Assembly: GCA_001953215.1 (NCBI GenBank)
Contig: CP019169.1
Span: 930,001 to 994,000, forward strand
Length of the DNA: 64,000 nucleotides
Reading direction: 5' to 3'
DNA from: Betaproteobacteria bacterium GR16-43
GTDB taxonomy: Bacteria; Pseudomonadota; Gammaproteobacteria; Burkholderiales; Usitatibacteraceae
Position 1 is the stretch's first letter. Each line of letters opens with the position of its first letter. Both the position numbers and the translations under genes were made by a program. Positions 43,473 through 52,600 of the stretch are shown one piece after another. The notes beneath the pieces were generated by a model. It made no database searches, was not told the origin of the DNA, and saw only the letters and a list, made by a program, of their open reading frames with translations.

Positions 43473-46043
43473 ATGAACTTCTACGCCACCGACGCGCAGG
43501 TCGCCGAGCTCGAGCGAACGCTCGCCGCGGTGTCGGGCGAGGAACACCTGTCGGGCCTGGTGGAGCTCGCGTGGCACCTGCGCCAGCGCGACACGGTGCG
43601 CGCCGAGCGCCTGGCGCGCGACGCCGGGACGGTCGAGGAAGCCACGCGTCCGGCGGGCGATGCCCGCGCCGCGATGCGCGCGCGCATCGCGCTCACGCTG
43701 GCCGAATGCGCGCTGCTGAAGTCCCGCATGGAAGAGGCCTCGAAGCTCTGCGCGCCGCTGCGAGCCAACTTCCGCTCGGTGGGCGATTTCGCCGGCGAAG
43801 GCGACGTGGCCCTGCTCGAATCGCGCATCGCGGAAGTGGACGGCATGCGCGAACGCGAGCTCGCCTGCTACCGGGCCGCGCTCGAGGCCTATCGCGCCGC
43901 GAAGGATACGCAACGCAGCGCGCATGCCCGGCTCTGGACCGTGCTCGCGAGCGGTTTCGGCGACCCATCCGCGATGGGCGTGGAACTCGACAGCATTCGC
44001 CGCGATGCCGAACCCGTCTCGCCCTCGGTCGCCGCGCACCTGCGTTTCATCGAGGGCGTGCTCGCATTCCAGCAGAACGCGTTCCTCGAAGTGGTGCCGA
44101 TCTTCCGCGAGGTCGTGCCCGCGGCCGAGGCGTGCGGGATGTGCGAGCAGGCGTTCCGCGCCGAAGCCGGTCTCGTGTCGGCGCATTCCAACCTGGGCGA
44201 CCGCGAATCGAGCTGCGCCGTGGCCGAGCGCGTGCTCGAACGCGCCCGTCGCCTCGGCTGGCCGCGCGCGGTGGGCCATGGGCTCGCGAACTTCGCGCGC
44301 CAGCTTTCGGATACCGGCCAGCCCGAACGCGCCGTCGAATTGCTCCTGGAAGCGCGCAGCGTCCTGGCCGACCACCCACGCGCGCGCGGCTACGCGATCG
44401 CGATGTACTACCTCGGCGACGCCTACCTCGCGCTCGGCCGCAATGCCGAAGCCCTGGAGCACCTGCGCCACGCCGAGGGCATCATGCGCGACCTCGGGTC
44501 GCAGCCGGAGGTGGCGTGCCTGCAGGCGATCGGCGCGCAGGCGCTTTCGCGGCTGGGCCGCGCGAAGGAGGCGCACGACTGTGCCGAGGCGGCGCTCGCC
44601 CTGGCCCGCAAGACCAAGTCGCGCCTTTGGGAAGTCGAGGCGCTGCGCTCGCTCGCCGAGATCTATGGAACCCACGGCGCCGAGCTCGGCGAAGCGGGCA
44701 ATGCCACGCTCGCGCTGCGCTGCCTCGACCAGGCGCTGGGCGTGGTCGAGTCGATCGGAGGCCACCACGAGAAGAGCCAGCTCTATACGGAGATGGCGGT
44801 CGCGCACGAAGCCGCGGGCGACCTTGCGCGGGCCCTTGCCGCCGAGCGCCGCGCCCGGCTGGAGGAAGCCAGGGAGAAGGACCGCCGCGCCGTGAACCAG
44901 TTGATGCTCGCGCAGGAACGCCACGAGACCGAACGCGCGCGCGAGCAGGCGCGCGCCCTCGAGGAAACGCTGGGCACGCTCGAGCAGCTGCGCAAGGTCG
45001 GCCAGGACATCACGGCGCACCTCGACGCCGACGGCATGCTGCACGCGCTGGACCGCCACCTCGGGCAACTCGCCGACGTCTCGTTCATCGGCGTGTTCGT
45101 GTTCGACCCCGAGGGCCACAACCTGCGCCGGCACGTGATCGAGCGCGGTAGGGTCTTGCCCGAGCACACCATTCCGCTCGCCGACCTCGAGTCCTATGCG
45201 GCGCGCGCCGCGCGGGAGCGCCGCGAGATCGACGTCGATGCGCCGGAGGGCGGCATGGCCCCGCGCGTTCCCGGCGCCGAGGTCACGCGCAGCCTCTGGT
45301 TCGCGCCGCTGCTGGTGAAGGACGAGCTGCTCGGCGTGCTCACCGTGCAGACCGCCACGCCGAGCGCCTACACGGAGCGCGAGAAGCTCATCTTCCGGAC
45401 GGTCTGCAGCTATGCCGCCGTGGCCCTCGCGAATTCGCGCACGCACGGCGAGCTGGAGACCAAGCACCGCCGGCTGGTGGGCACCGAAGCGGAGATGCGC
45501 CTGCTCGCGACCACCGATTCGCTCACCGGCCTCGCGAACCGGCGGCAGTTCATCGCGGCGGCCGAAAGCGAGATCGCGCGCGCCACGCGCTACGGCGGCG
45601 CCATCGGCCTCGTGATGGCCGACATCGACAGCTTCAAGGCCACCAACGACGCGCTGGGCCATGGGGCCGGCGACCGCATCCTCGTCGCGGTGGCCGAAGT
45701 GCTGCGCGAGCAACAGCGGCCCCACGACGTGATCGGCCGCCTGGGCGGCGACGAATTCGCGCTGGTGCTTCCCGGAGCCGACCTCGAGTCGACGCGCCGC
45801 GTGGCCGAACGCGTACGCGCCGCGGTGGCCGCCATGCGCGTGTCCTGGCATGGCGAGGAGATCGCGCCCACGACGATGTCGCTCGGCTGCACGTCGGCGC
45901 CCGAGAACGGCGTGCTGGACGGCGATGCGGCCTCGGAGCTCGCGCGCCTCGTGCGATCGGCCGACGCGGCGCTCTACGAGGCGAAGCGCCTGGGGCGCAA
46001 TCGCGCCATCACGGCCTCGGAGGTCGGGAGGGCCGCGGAGTAG
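43473..46043 (+). CDS. Diguanylate cyclase with TPR and GAF domains
   Basis: An 856-residue soluble c-di-GMP synthase. Residues about 1-440 are helical TPR-like repeats (e.g. YYLGDAYLALGRNAEALEHL). A coiled coil of about 60 residues rich in Glu, Arg and Ala follows. A GAF domain spans roughly 510-665, including SYAAVALANSRTHGELE at its end. The GGDEF domain is complete, with RLGGDEFALVLPG, and an inhibitory site RPHD lies five residues before GG, so product feedback is expected. There is no membrane segment or EAL domain. The bound GAF ligand is unknown. It begins 48 bases after thiC. Confidence 0.9.
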   Translation: MNFYATDAQVAELERTLAAVSGEEHLSGLVELAWHLRQRDTVRAERLARDAGTVEEATRPAGDARAAMRARIALTLAECALLKSRMEEASKLCAPLRANFRSVGDFAGEGDVALLESRIAEVDGMRERELACYRAALEAYRAAKDTQRSAHARLWTVLASGFGDPSAMGVELDSIRRDAEPVSPSVAAHLRFIEGVLAFQQNAFLEVVPIFREVVPAAEACGMCEQAFRAEAGLVSAHSNLGDRESSCAVAERVLERARRLGWPRAVGHGLANFARQLSDTGQPERAVELLLEARSVLADHPRARGYAIAMYYLGDAYLALGRNAEALEHLRHAEGIMRDLGSQPEVACLQAIGAQALSRLGRAKEAHDCAEAALALARKTKSRLWEVEALRSLAEIYGTHGAELGEAGNATLALRCLDQALGVVESIGGHHEKSQLYTEMAVAHEAAGDLARALAAERRARLEEAREKDRRAVNQLMLAQERHETERAREQARALEETLGTLEQLRKVGQDITAHLDADGMLHALDRHLGQLADVSFIGVFVFDPEGHNLRRHVIERGRVLPEHTIPLADLESYAARAARERREIDVDAPEGGMAPRVPGAEVTRSLWFAPLLVKDELLGVLTVQTATPSAYTEREKLIFRTVCSYAAVALANSRTHGELETKHRRLVGTEAEMRLLATTDSLTGLANRRQFIAAAESEIARATRYGGAIGLVMADIDSFKATNDALGHGAGDRILVAVAEVLREQQRPHDVIGRLGGDEFALVLPGADLESTRRVAERVRAAVAAMRVSWHGEEIAPTTMSLGCTSAPENGVLDGDAASELARLVRSADAALYEAKRLGRNRAITASEVGRAAE

Positions 46044-46964
46044 TCAGGCCCGCTCGAAATCGGACGCGATGCGCCGCCGCAGGGCCGCATCGGGCAGCGG
46101 ACCGGCGAGCGCTTCCATGTTTTCCAGCAGATGCTCGCGCCGTGACGTGGCCGGGATCGCCACCGTCACGGCCGGATGCGCGGCGACCCATTTGAGGAAC
46201 GCCGCAGCCCACGTGGTCACGCCGATCTCGGCGGCCCAGCCCGGCAGCGGCTTGCCGTTCACCCGCGTAAATTGCGCTCCGCCGTCGAAGGGCCGGTTGA
46301 TGATGACCGCCGTGCCGCGCTCGGCGGCGAGTGGGAGCAGGCGCTGCTCGGCCTCGCGGTCGGCGAGGTTGTACGTCACCTGGAAGAAATCGAGGCGCTC
46401 GCGGCGCAACAATTCCTCGCCCAGGTCGTGGCGCCGGCCGTGCGAAGTCGTGACGCCCACGTAACGCACGCGTCCTTCCGCCTTCCACGCCTTCAGCGTG
46501 GGCAGGTGCGCTTCCCAGTCGAGGAAGTTGTGGACCTGCAGCAGGTCGAAGCGATCCACCTTCCAGAGGCGCGCGGACTTCTCCATCTGCCGGCGCCCCG
46601 CGGGGCCACCGACGGTCCAGACCTTGGTCGCCGCGAAGAGCGACGCGGGCTTGCCGATGCGCGCGAGGCCGTCGCCGATCGTCTCTTCGGAGGCGCCGTA
46701 CATCGGCGAGGAATCGACGAGGCGCCCGCCCGCGTCGAAGAAGGCACGCAGGATCGCGGAGCGCGCCTGGCGCGACGGCGGGTCGGTCACGTCGAAGGTG
46801 AGCCAGGTGCCGAGGCCGACGACGGGGATGCGCTCGCCGGTGGAGGGGATCGCGCGCGTGAGGGGCGCGGGCTGTAAAGAGGGTGCGGCCCGCACAGGCG
46901 GCGCGGCTGCCGCAAGGGTGACCGTGGCTGCGGCCTTCAGGAGCGAACGTCGGTCCAACGCCAC
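46044..46964 (-). CDS. Aldo/keto reductase with Tat signal
   Basis: A 306-residue periplasmic oxidoreductase. The start is GTG at 46964, followed by the twin-arginine motif DRRSLLKAAA and a hydrophobic Ala-rich segment ending near PPVRAAP. The AKR tetrad is present: Asp and Tyr in LVDSSPMYG, Lys in ATKVW and His in QVHNFLDW. The cofactor site region IINRPFDGGAQF and PATSRREHL is conserved. Tat export is consistent with loading an NADP-type cofactor in the cytoplasm, but such a cofactor in the periplasm would be unusual. It converges with the GGDEF gene at 46043. Confidence 0.88.
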   Translation of the reverse strand: MALDRRSLLKAAATVTLAAAAPPVRAAPSLQPAPLTRAIPSTGERIPVVGLGTWLTFDVTDPPSRQARSAILRAFFDAGGRLVDSSPMYGASEETIGDGLARIGKPASLFAATKVWTVGGPAGRRQMEKSARLWKVDRFDLLQVHNFLDWEAHLPTLKAWKAEGRVRYVGVTTSHGRRHDLGEELLRRERLDFFQVTYNLADREAEQRLLPLAAERGTAVIINRPFDGGAQFTRVNGKPLPGWAAEIGVTTWAAAFLKWVAAHPAVTVAIPATSRREHLLENMEALAGPLPDAALRRRIASDFERA

Positions 46965-47001
46965 CTCCGGGACATCGATAGGCCGATGTTAGACTCGCGC
47001 G

Positions 47002-47820
47002 ATGGATTTTGTTCCAGCCTGGCACGCGCTCCTCCTCGGGCTCGTCGAGGGACTCACCGAGTTCCTCCCCGTCTCCTCCACCGGCCACCTCATCATCGTG
47101 TCGGACCTGCTTGGCGCGAACGACGAGAAGGGCAAGGTCTTCGACATCGTGATCCAGCTGGGCGCGATCCTCGCGGTGTGCTGGGAATACCGCGCGCGTT
47201 TCTCGAAGGCGTTCTCCGGCATCGCCTCGGATCCCGTGCAACAGCGCTTCGCGTTGAACCTCTTCGTCGCTTTCCTTCCCGCGGCGATCGTGGGCCTCGC
47301 CTTCCAGTCCGCCATCAAGGCCCACCTGTTCAACCCGGTGTCGGTGGCCATCGCACTCATCGTGGGGGCTTTCGCGATCTTCGCGATCGAGGCCTGGTAC
47401 CGGCGCCACGGGGCTCCGCGCGTGACCGAAGTGGATGCCATGACGTGGAAGGACGCGTTGAAGGTCGGCCTCGCGCAGTGCGTCTCGCTCATCCCCGGCA
47501 CTTCCCGTTCCGCGGCCACCATCATGGGTGGCATGGTGTTCGGGCTCTCGCGCCAGGCCGCGACCGAATTCTCGTTCTTCCTCGCGGTGCCGATCATGTT
47601 CGCCGCGAGCGGCTACCAGATGGTGAAGTACCGCGCGCTCTTCTCCGCGGCCGATGTGACGCCGTTCGCGATCGGGTTCGTGGTGAGCTTCGTCTCGGCG
47701 CTCGTCGCCGTGAAGGCGCTGATCCGGTTCGTGGCCGGCCACGATTTCCGCGGTTTCGCGTGGTACCGCATCTTCCTCGGCATGCTGGTCTTGGCGTACT
47801 TCTCGCTGGCGGCGCGCTAG
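47002..47820 (+). CDS. uppP: Undecaprenyl-diphosphatase
   Basis: Inner-membrane enzyme (BacA) that regenerates undecaprenyl phosphate for peptidoglycan and LPS synthesis. It has 272 residues and about eight membrane helices. The two active motifs are EGLTEFLPVSSTGHL (16-30) and LIPGTSRSAATIMGG (about 163-177). It is divergent from the aldo/keto reductase gene by 37 bases, and its stop codon overlaps the convergent hydrolase gene by four. Confidence 0.97.
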   Translation: MDFVPAWHALLLGLVEGLTEFLPVSSTGHLIIVSDLLGANDEKGKVFDIVIQLGAILAVCWEYRARFSKAFSGIASDPVQQRFALNLFVAFLPAAIVGLAFQSAIKAHLFNPVSVAIALIVGAFAIFAIEAWYRRHGAPRVTEVDAMTWKDALKVGLAQCVSLIPGTSRSAATIMGGMVFGLSRQAATEFSFFLAVPIMFAASGYQMVKYRALFSAADVTPFAIGFVVSFVSALVAVKALIRFVAGHDFRGFAWYRIFLGMLVLAYFSLAAR

Positions 47821-48779
47821 GCGTCGCTTCGCCCCGCCGACCAGAGGAATTCCCACAGGGGTCCCAGCAGCGCCTGCGGCCGGTCCTCCGGAAAGAAGAG
47901 CTTCCCGCCCGGCACCTCGACCACTTTCACCGTGCCGGGAATCGTGCGGCCCAGCCAGTGCGCCCACTTCACGTCGAAGAAGACGTCGTCGAGCGCCCAC
48001 ACCACGAGCGTCGGCACCTTGAGCTCGCGCAGCTTCGATTCGATGGGCACGGTTTGCGCGTTGTCGAATGAAGTCCAGTAGCGGTGGAAGTTGGCGCGCG
48101 TCTCGGCGGTGGCCGCCAAAGGCTCGATGTACGCGCGATAGACGTCGTCGGTGAGCACGCGCGAATCGGCGTAGGCGCGTGAAAACCGGGCGTAACGCTC
48201 CGCGGGATTGTCGATGAAGCTCGTGTAGCGTTCGATGAGGGTGCCGGCGCGGGCCGCCTCCATCGACGGCCGGATCGCTTCCGGCGGCCAGTTGTCGTGG
48301 ACGTCGCAGTTGGTGAGCGTGAGCGTATGCAACCGGCGCGGGTTCGCGGCGGCGAAGAGCTGCGCCACGGCGCCCCCACTGTCGTTGGCCACGAGGTCCA
48401 CCTTGTCGATACCCAGCGCGTCGAGGAATTCGCGCACCATCCGCGCTTGCGCCACGAAGGACACGGGCTGCTTCGGATCGATGCGGGTGTATCCCAGGCC
48501 CATGAGGTCGAGGGCGATGCAGCGGCGAACGCCCTGCAGCTCGGCGATGACGTTGCGCCAGTGCAGGCCGTTCAACGGAACGCCGTGGATGAAGAGGGCG
48601 ACACGGCCCTGCCCCTGCTCGACGTAGGCGATGTTCCCGGACGCCGTGGCGGCGAACCGCCGGCTCGCGTGGAAAGCCGCGACGTCCATCGGCGCGGCGC
48701 GCTGGATCGCCGGCGACCCGCATGCGCCCGCGACCGCGCTCGCGGCCATCAATCCGAAGAATTTCCTGCGGCCCATCAT
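47817..48779 (-). CDS. Alpha/beta hydrolase, haloalkane dehalogenase-like
   Basis: A roughly 320-residue exported hydrolase. The start is uncertain between two adjacent ATGs (48779, 48776); an upstream GTG at 48788 is less likely. The N-terminus has GRRKFF and a lipobox (VAGAC), suggesting a lipoprotein, possibly via Tat. The fold motifs are FIHGVPLNGLHWRNVI and the nucleophile elbow VANDSGGAVAQ, with Asp in the dehalogenase nucleophile position, and an acid in WALDDVFF. At the usual catalytic-His position (the motif before EDxP) the sequence reads KLFFPEDRP, with Leu aligned to His. Activity is therefore doubtful. It converges with uppP. Confidence 0.8.
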   Translation of the reverse strand: MMGRRKFFGLMAASAVAGACGSPAIQRAAPMDVAAFHASRRFAATASGNIAYVEQGQGRVALFIHGVPLNGLHWRNVIAELQGVRRCIALDLMGLGYTRIDPKQPVSFVAQARMVREFLDALGIDKVDLVANDSGGAVAQLFAAANPRRLHTLTLTNCDVHDNWPPEAIRPSMEAARAGTLIERYTSFIDNPAERYARFSRAYADSRVLTDDVYRAYIEPLAATAETRANFHRYWTSFDNAQTVPIESKLRELKVPTLVVWALDDVFFDVKWAHWLGRTIPGTVKVVEVPGGKLFFPEDRPQALLGPLWEFLWSAGRSDA

Positions 48780-48828
48780 GTCCCTCACCTCGCGCTGCGT
48801 GGAGTGGGCGACTGTAGGGCGATCGCGG

Positions 48829-49655
48829 CTAGCGCGCTGTCACGATCTTGCGAAGTTCGGCGGGCGGCGTGCCGAAGAACGTGCGGAAGTGCCGGGTGAA
48901 GTGACTGTGGCTCGCGAACCCGGCGTCGAGCGCGATCGTGGTGATGTCGGCATCGGAGTCGATCACCGCGGTGAGCGCCTGCGCGAGGCGCAGCCTCAGG
49001 ACATACGCGTAGACCGAGGTGCCCACTTCGCGGCGGAAGACGTGCGCCAGGTGATAGGGCGACATGCGTGCGATCTCGGCGAGGTCGCCCAGCAGCCACT
49101 TGCGATCGGGTCCAGGCCGATGGCCAGCTTCACGTCCTCGAGCCGGCGCCGCCCTGCGGGGCGCGGCTCGTCGACGCGCAGGCACGAGGCCAGCAACTCC
49201 GCACATTGCTCCTCGACCTCGAGCGCATCGAATTCACCCAGCATCAGGCGCCGTGCGAGCCGGCTGCGCCGGATCATCTGCCGCGGCGAAAGCAGGTCGT
49301 GCGACTCGGCCATGGCGGTGAAACGCTCGTCCGCCCCGGGCAGCCTCGCCGCGAGGCCTTCGCGGGACCACTGCAGGACGAGGACTTCGTCGCCGATGCA
49401 GCCCGGAAAGCTCAGGCGATACGGTTGGTTCGCCGGGAGCGCCACGACGTGGTTCGCCGTCGCGACCAGGTTCCGGCGCTTCGACGGATGGCGGGCGAAG
49501 ACGCCCTTCAGCGGAAACACGAGGACGTTGCCCGCCGGTGCCTCGGCATCGATGCATTCGGGGGACGTCGGGCGGGAGACGAGGTAGCCGACGCGAAGCG
49601 CGCCTCCATCATGGAGTAGGCGGCGCGTCATCAGCGGTGCTGCGGATCCATCCAT
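48829..49655 (-). pseudogene. AraC-family regulator disrupted by a -1 frameshift
   Basis: Two reading frames together encode one AraC-type protein. The upstream frame (49655 on) carries the sensing half, from LLHDGGALRVGYLVSRPTSP to RRLEDVKLAIGLDP. The downstream frame carries the DNA-binding half, from DRKWLLGDLAEIARMSPYHLAHVF to FFGTPPAELRKIVTAR, with both helix-turn-helix units intact. The switch falls at the GGG run 49108-49110 (CCC on the coding strand): one extra base there would restore a continuous frame. The gene is either a recent pseudogene or a sequencing error in the run. It lies just downstream of chpA's end on the same strand. Confidence 0.85.
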
Positions 49656-49690
49656 GCGGGCCCTCCACCAGGAGGCGGGAGCCCGGAATC

Positions 49691-52600
49691 CTACGCGAAG
49701 GCGGATTCTTCCGTGTAACGCTTGATGAGCGCCAGGAGTTGGTCTTCCTGGTAGGGCTTGCCCATGTACTCGTTCACGCCGAGGTCCTTCGCGTGGTTGC
49801 GGTGCTTGTCCGCCGTGCGCGAGGTGATCATGATGATCGGGATGCGCTTGGTCTCTTCGTCGGCGCGCACGTTGCGCGCGAATTCGAAGCCGTCCATGCG
49901 CGGCATTTCGACGTCGAGCAGGATGCAGTCGGGCTTCACGTCCTGGAGCTGCTGCAGGGCATCCACGCCGTCCTTGGCGGTGATCACCTCGTAGCCTTCG
50001 CGCGTGAGCATGCGGCTCGTGATCTTGCGCACCGTGAGCGAATCGTCAACCACCATCACCAGCGCGGAGCCGGAGCGCTGGTCCACGACCAGCTCTTCGG
50101 ACGCGGCCGGCATCTCGACCACGGACGTGGTTCCCGCGGCGAGCTCGCGGTGCACGAGCTGCACCGGGTTCAGGATCAGCACGACCTGGCCGTTACCAAG
50201 CACCGTGGCGCCCGCGATCCCCGCGAGGCGCGAGAGCTGCGGGCCGATGGTCTTCACCACGACTTCCCGGTTGCCGATGATCTCGTCCACCCGGATCGCC
50301 GCGCGCTGCACGCCGCTCTTCAGCAGCAGCACGGGGATCTGGCGCGCGGGCGTGGGTGTGTCGATCTCGCCCAGCAGCGGCAGCAGCGAACGCAGCACGT
50401 AGCGGTTGTCCTTCCACGTGATCTCGCCCTGGGCCACGATGCCGGCATACGGCGCGGCCTTGTATTCCTGCACCTGCTCGATCATCACCGAGGGCACCGC
50501 GAAGACCGTGGTGCCGGCGCGCAGCATCACCGCCTGCGTCACCGCGAGGGTGAGCGGCAGCGTGATGGTGAACGTAGTCCCCCGCCCGGCGGCGCTGGAG
50601 ATTTCCACGCGCCCGCCCAGCGAGGTGATTTCGTTGCGCACGACGTCCATCCCGACGCCGCGGCCCGCGATCTGGCTCACCTCGGTGGCGGTCGAGAAAC
50701 CCGCCATGAAGATGAACTGCGCGAGCTGGGCATCCGGAAGCTCCACGTCGGGGGCGAGCAGGCCCGCCTCGATCGCCTTCTCGCGGATGCGCTTGTAGTT
50801 GAGGCCCGAGCCGTCGTCGGAGACGGTGAGCACGAGTTCGTTGCCGCGCTGCGCGGCGTCGATCATCAGCTCGCCGATCTCGGGCTTGCCGAGCTTCGCG
50901 CGCTGCTCGGGCATCTCGAGCCCGTGGCCCACGGCGTTTCGCAGCAAGTGCTCGAACGGGCCGGTGATCTTCTCCAGCACGGAGCGGTCGAGCTCCACGC
51001 GCGAACCCTTGATCTCGAGGTTCGCCTTCTTGCCGAGTTCCTTGCCGGTCTGGCGCACGACGCGGTAGAAGCGATCCGCGAGGTTGCCCAGGGGCACGAG
51101 GCGAACGCCCATCAGGCCCTGCTGCAGCTCGCGGTTCAGGCGCGCCTGCTGGTGCACGGCGAGTTCGGTCTCGTCGATGTTCTTCTGCAGCGACTGCTGC
51201 AGCGTGATCACGTCGCCCAGGCTCTCGGCCAGGAAGCGCGTGAGTTCCTGCATGCGCGAGAAGCGGTCGAATTCCAGCGGGTCGAAGGTCTCGCCGTGCT
51301 CTTCCTTCAGCTTGATCGTCGACTGCATCTGGCCTTCGGAAGCGATCTCGATCTCGCGCAGCTGGGCGCGCATGCGGGAGATGTTGTCCGTGAGGTCGAT
51401 CAGGGCGCGCTTGAACGCGGCCATCTCGCCCTCGATGCGCGAACGCGCGATCGACAGCTCGCCCGCCTCGTTCACGAAACGGTCGATCAATTCGGCGTTC
51501 ACGCGCAGCAGCGCGGTGCGCGCTTCGCGCAGCTCCGGCGGCAGGCCCGCCTGGTCGCGCACTTCCTGCGCCGCGGCGGCCATGACGGCGATGGCACCGG
51601 GCTTGTCCTTCTGCTGCTCGAACACGGCCCCGACCGGGACTTCGATCGGCTCGAAACCCTCGAGATCCTCGCCGCGCCCCAGGCGCTCGAGGGCCACCGA
51701 GAAGCGATCCACGCGCTCCTCGAGCTCGTCGAACTGCTTCACCGACGGCGTGGCCGCGCCTTCCATGGCGATCACGCGCTCCTCGAGCACGTGCGCGAGT
51801 TCGCCCAGGCGCATGAGGCCCGCCATGCGCGCGCTGCCCTTCAGCGTGTGCAGGTGGCGATGCAGTTCGGCGGCGTGCGAGTGGTCCGTCGGCGCTCCCC
51901 TCCACTGGCGCGCACCTTCGGAGACGAGCGGGATGATCTCCTTCGCCTCGTCGAGGAAGATGGGCAGCAGGTCGGCGTCGACGTCGTCCTTGATCTTGCG
52001 TTGGTCCTTGCCGGACTCGAACGGCTTCTCGGCCTCGGCGACCGGGGCGGGCGTTTCGGCGGCGGCCGCGCGCGCGTGCTCGATCGGGCCCGGGGGCGGG
52101 ACCGCGAAGGCGGGCTTGTCGAAGATCGGCGTGACCTTCTCCACGACCTTCTCGAAGAAGGGCGCGGGCGCTTCGACCACGGGCACCACGGGCGCGGGAG
52201 GCGGTGGCACGACCACGGGCGCAGGAATTTCGGCTACGGGTTCGGGGGCCACGGGCTCGGGCACCACGATGACCGGAGCCTCGGCGACCGGAGCGGGTTG
52301 CTCGACCTGCGGCAGCTCGACCGGCGGCGGGGTTTCGACCGGTGCGACCGGTGCGCGCGCATCGAGCGCCTCGCGGACCAGGCCCGGCATCTTGATGAAG
52401 GTGCCCTCGCCGGTCTTGCGCGAGACCCGGAGGCCTTCGCGAAGCGCGGCGAGCTCGTCGATCACGTCGTCGCGCGGGAACGGCATCGCGCGGCCCTGGA
52501 TCGACTGGACCATCGCGGTGAGGGCGTCGACGGCGCGACGCGTGGCCGACAGGCGGCGCGCATCGAACTCGGGCGGGAAATCGATCGCGTCGGACAGCCA

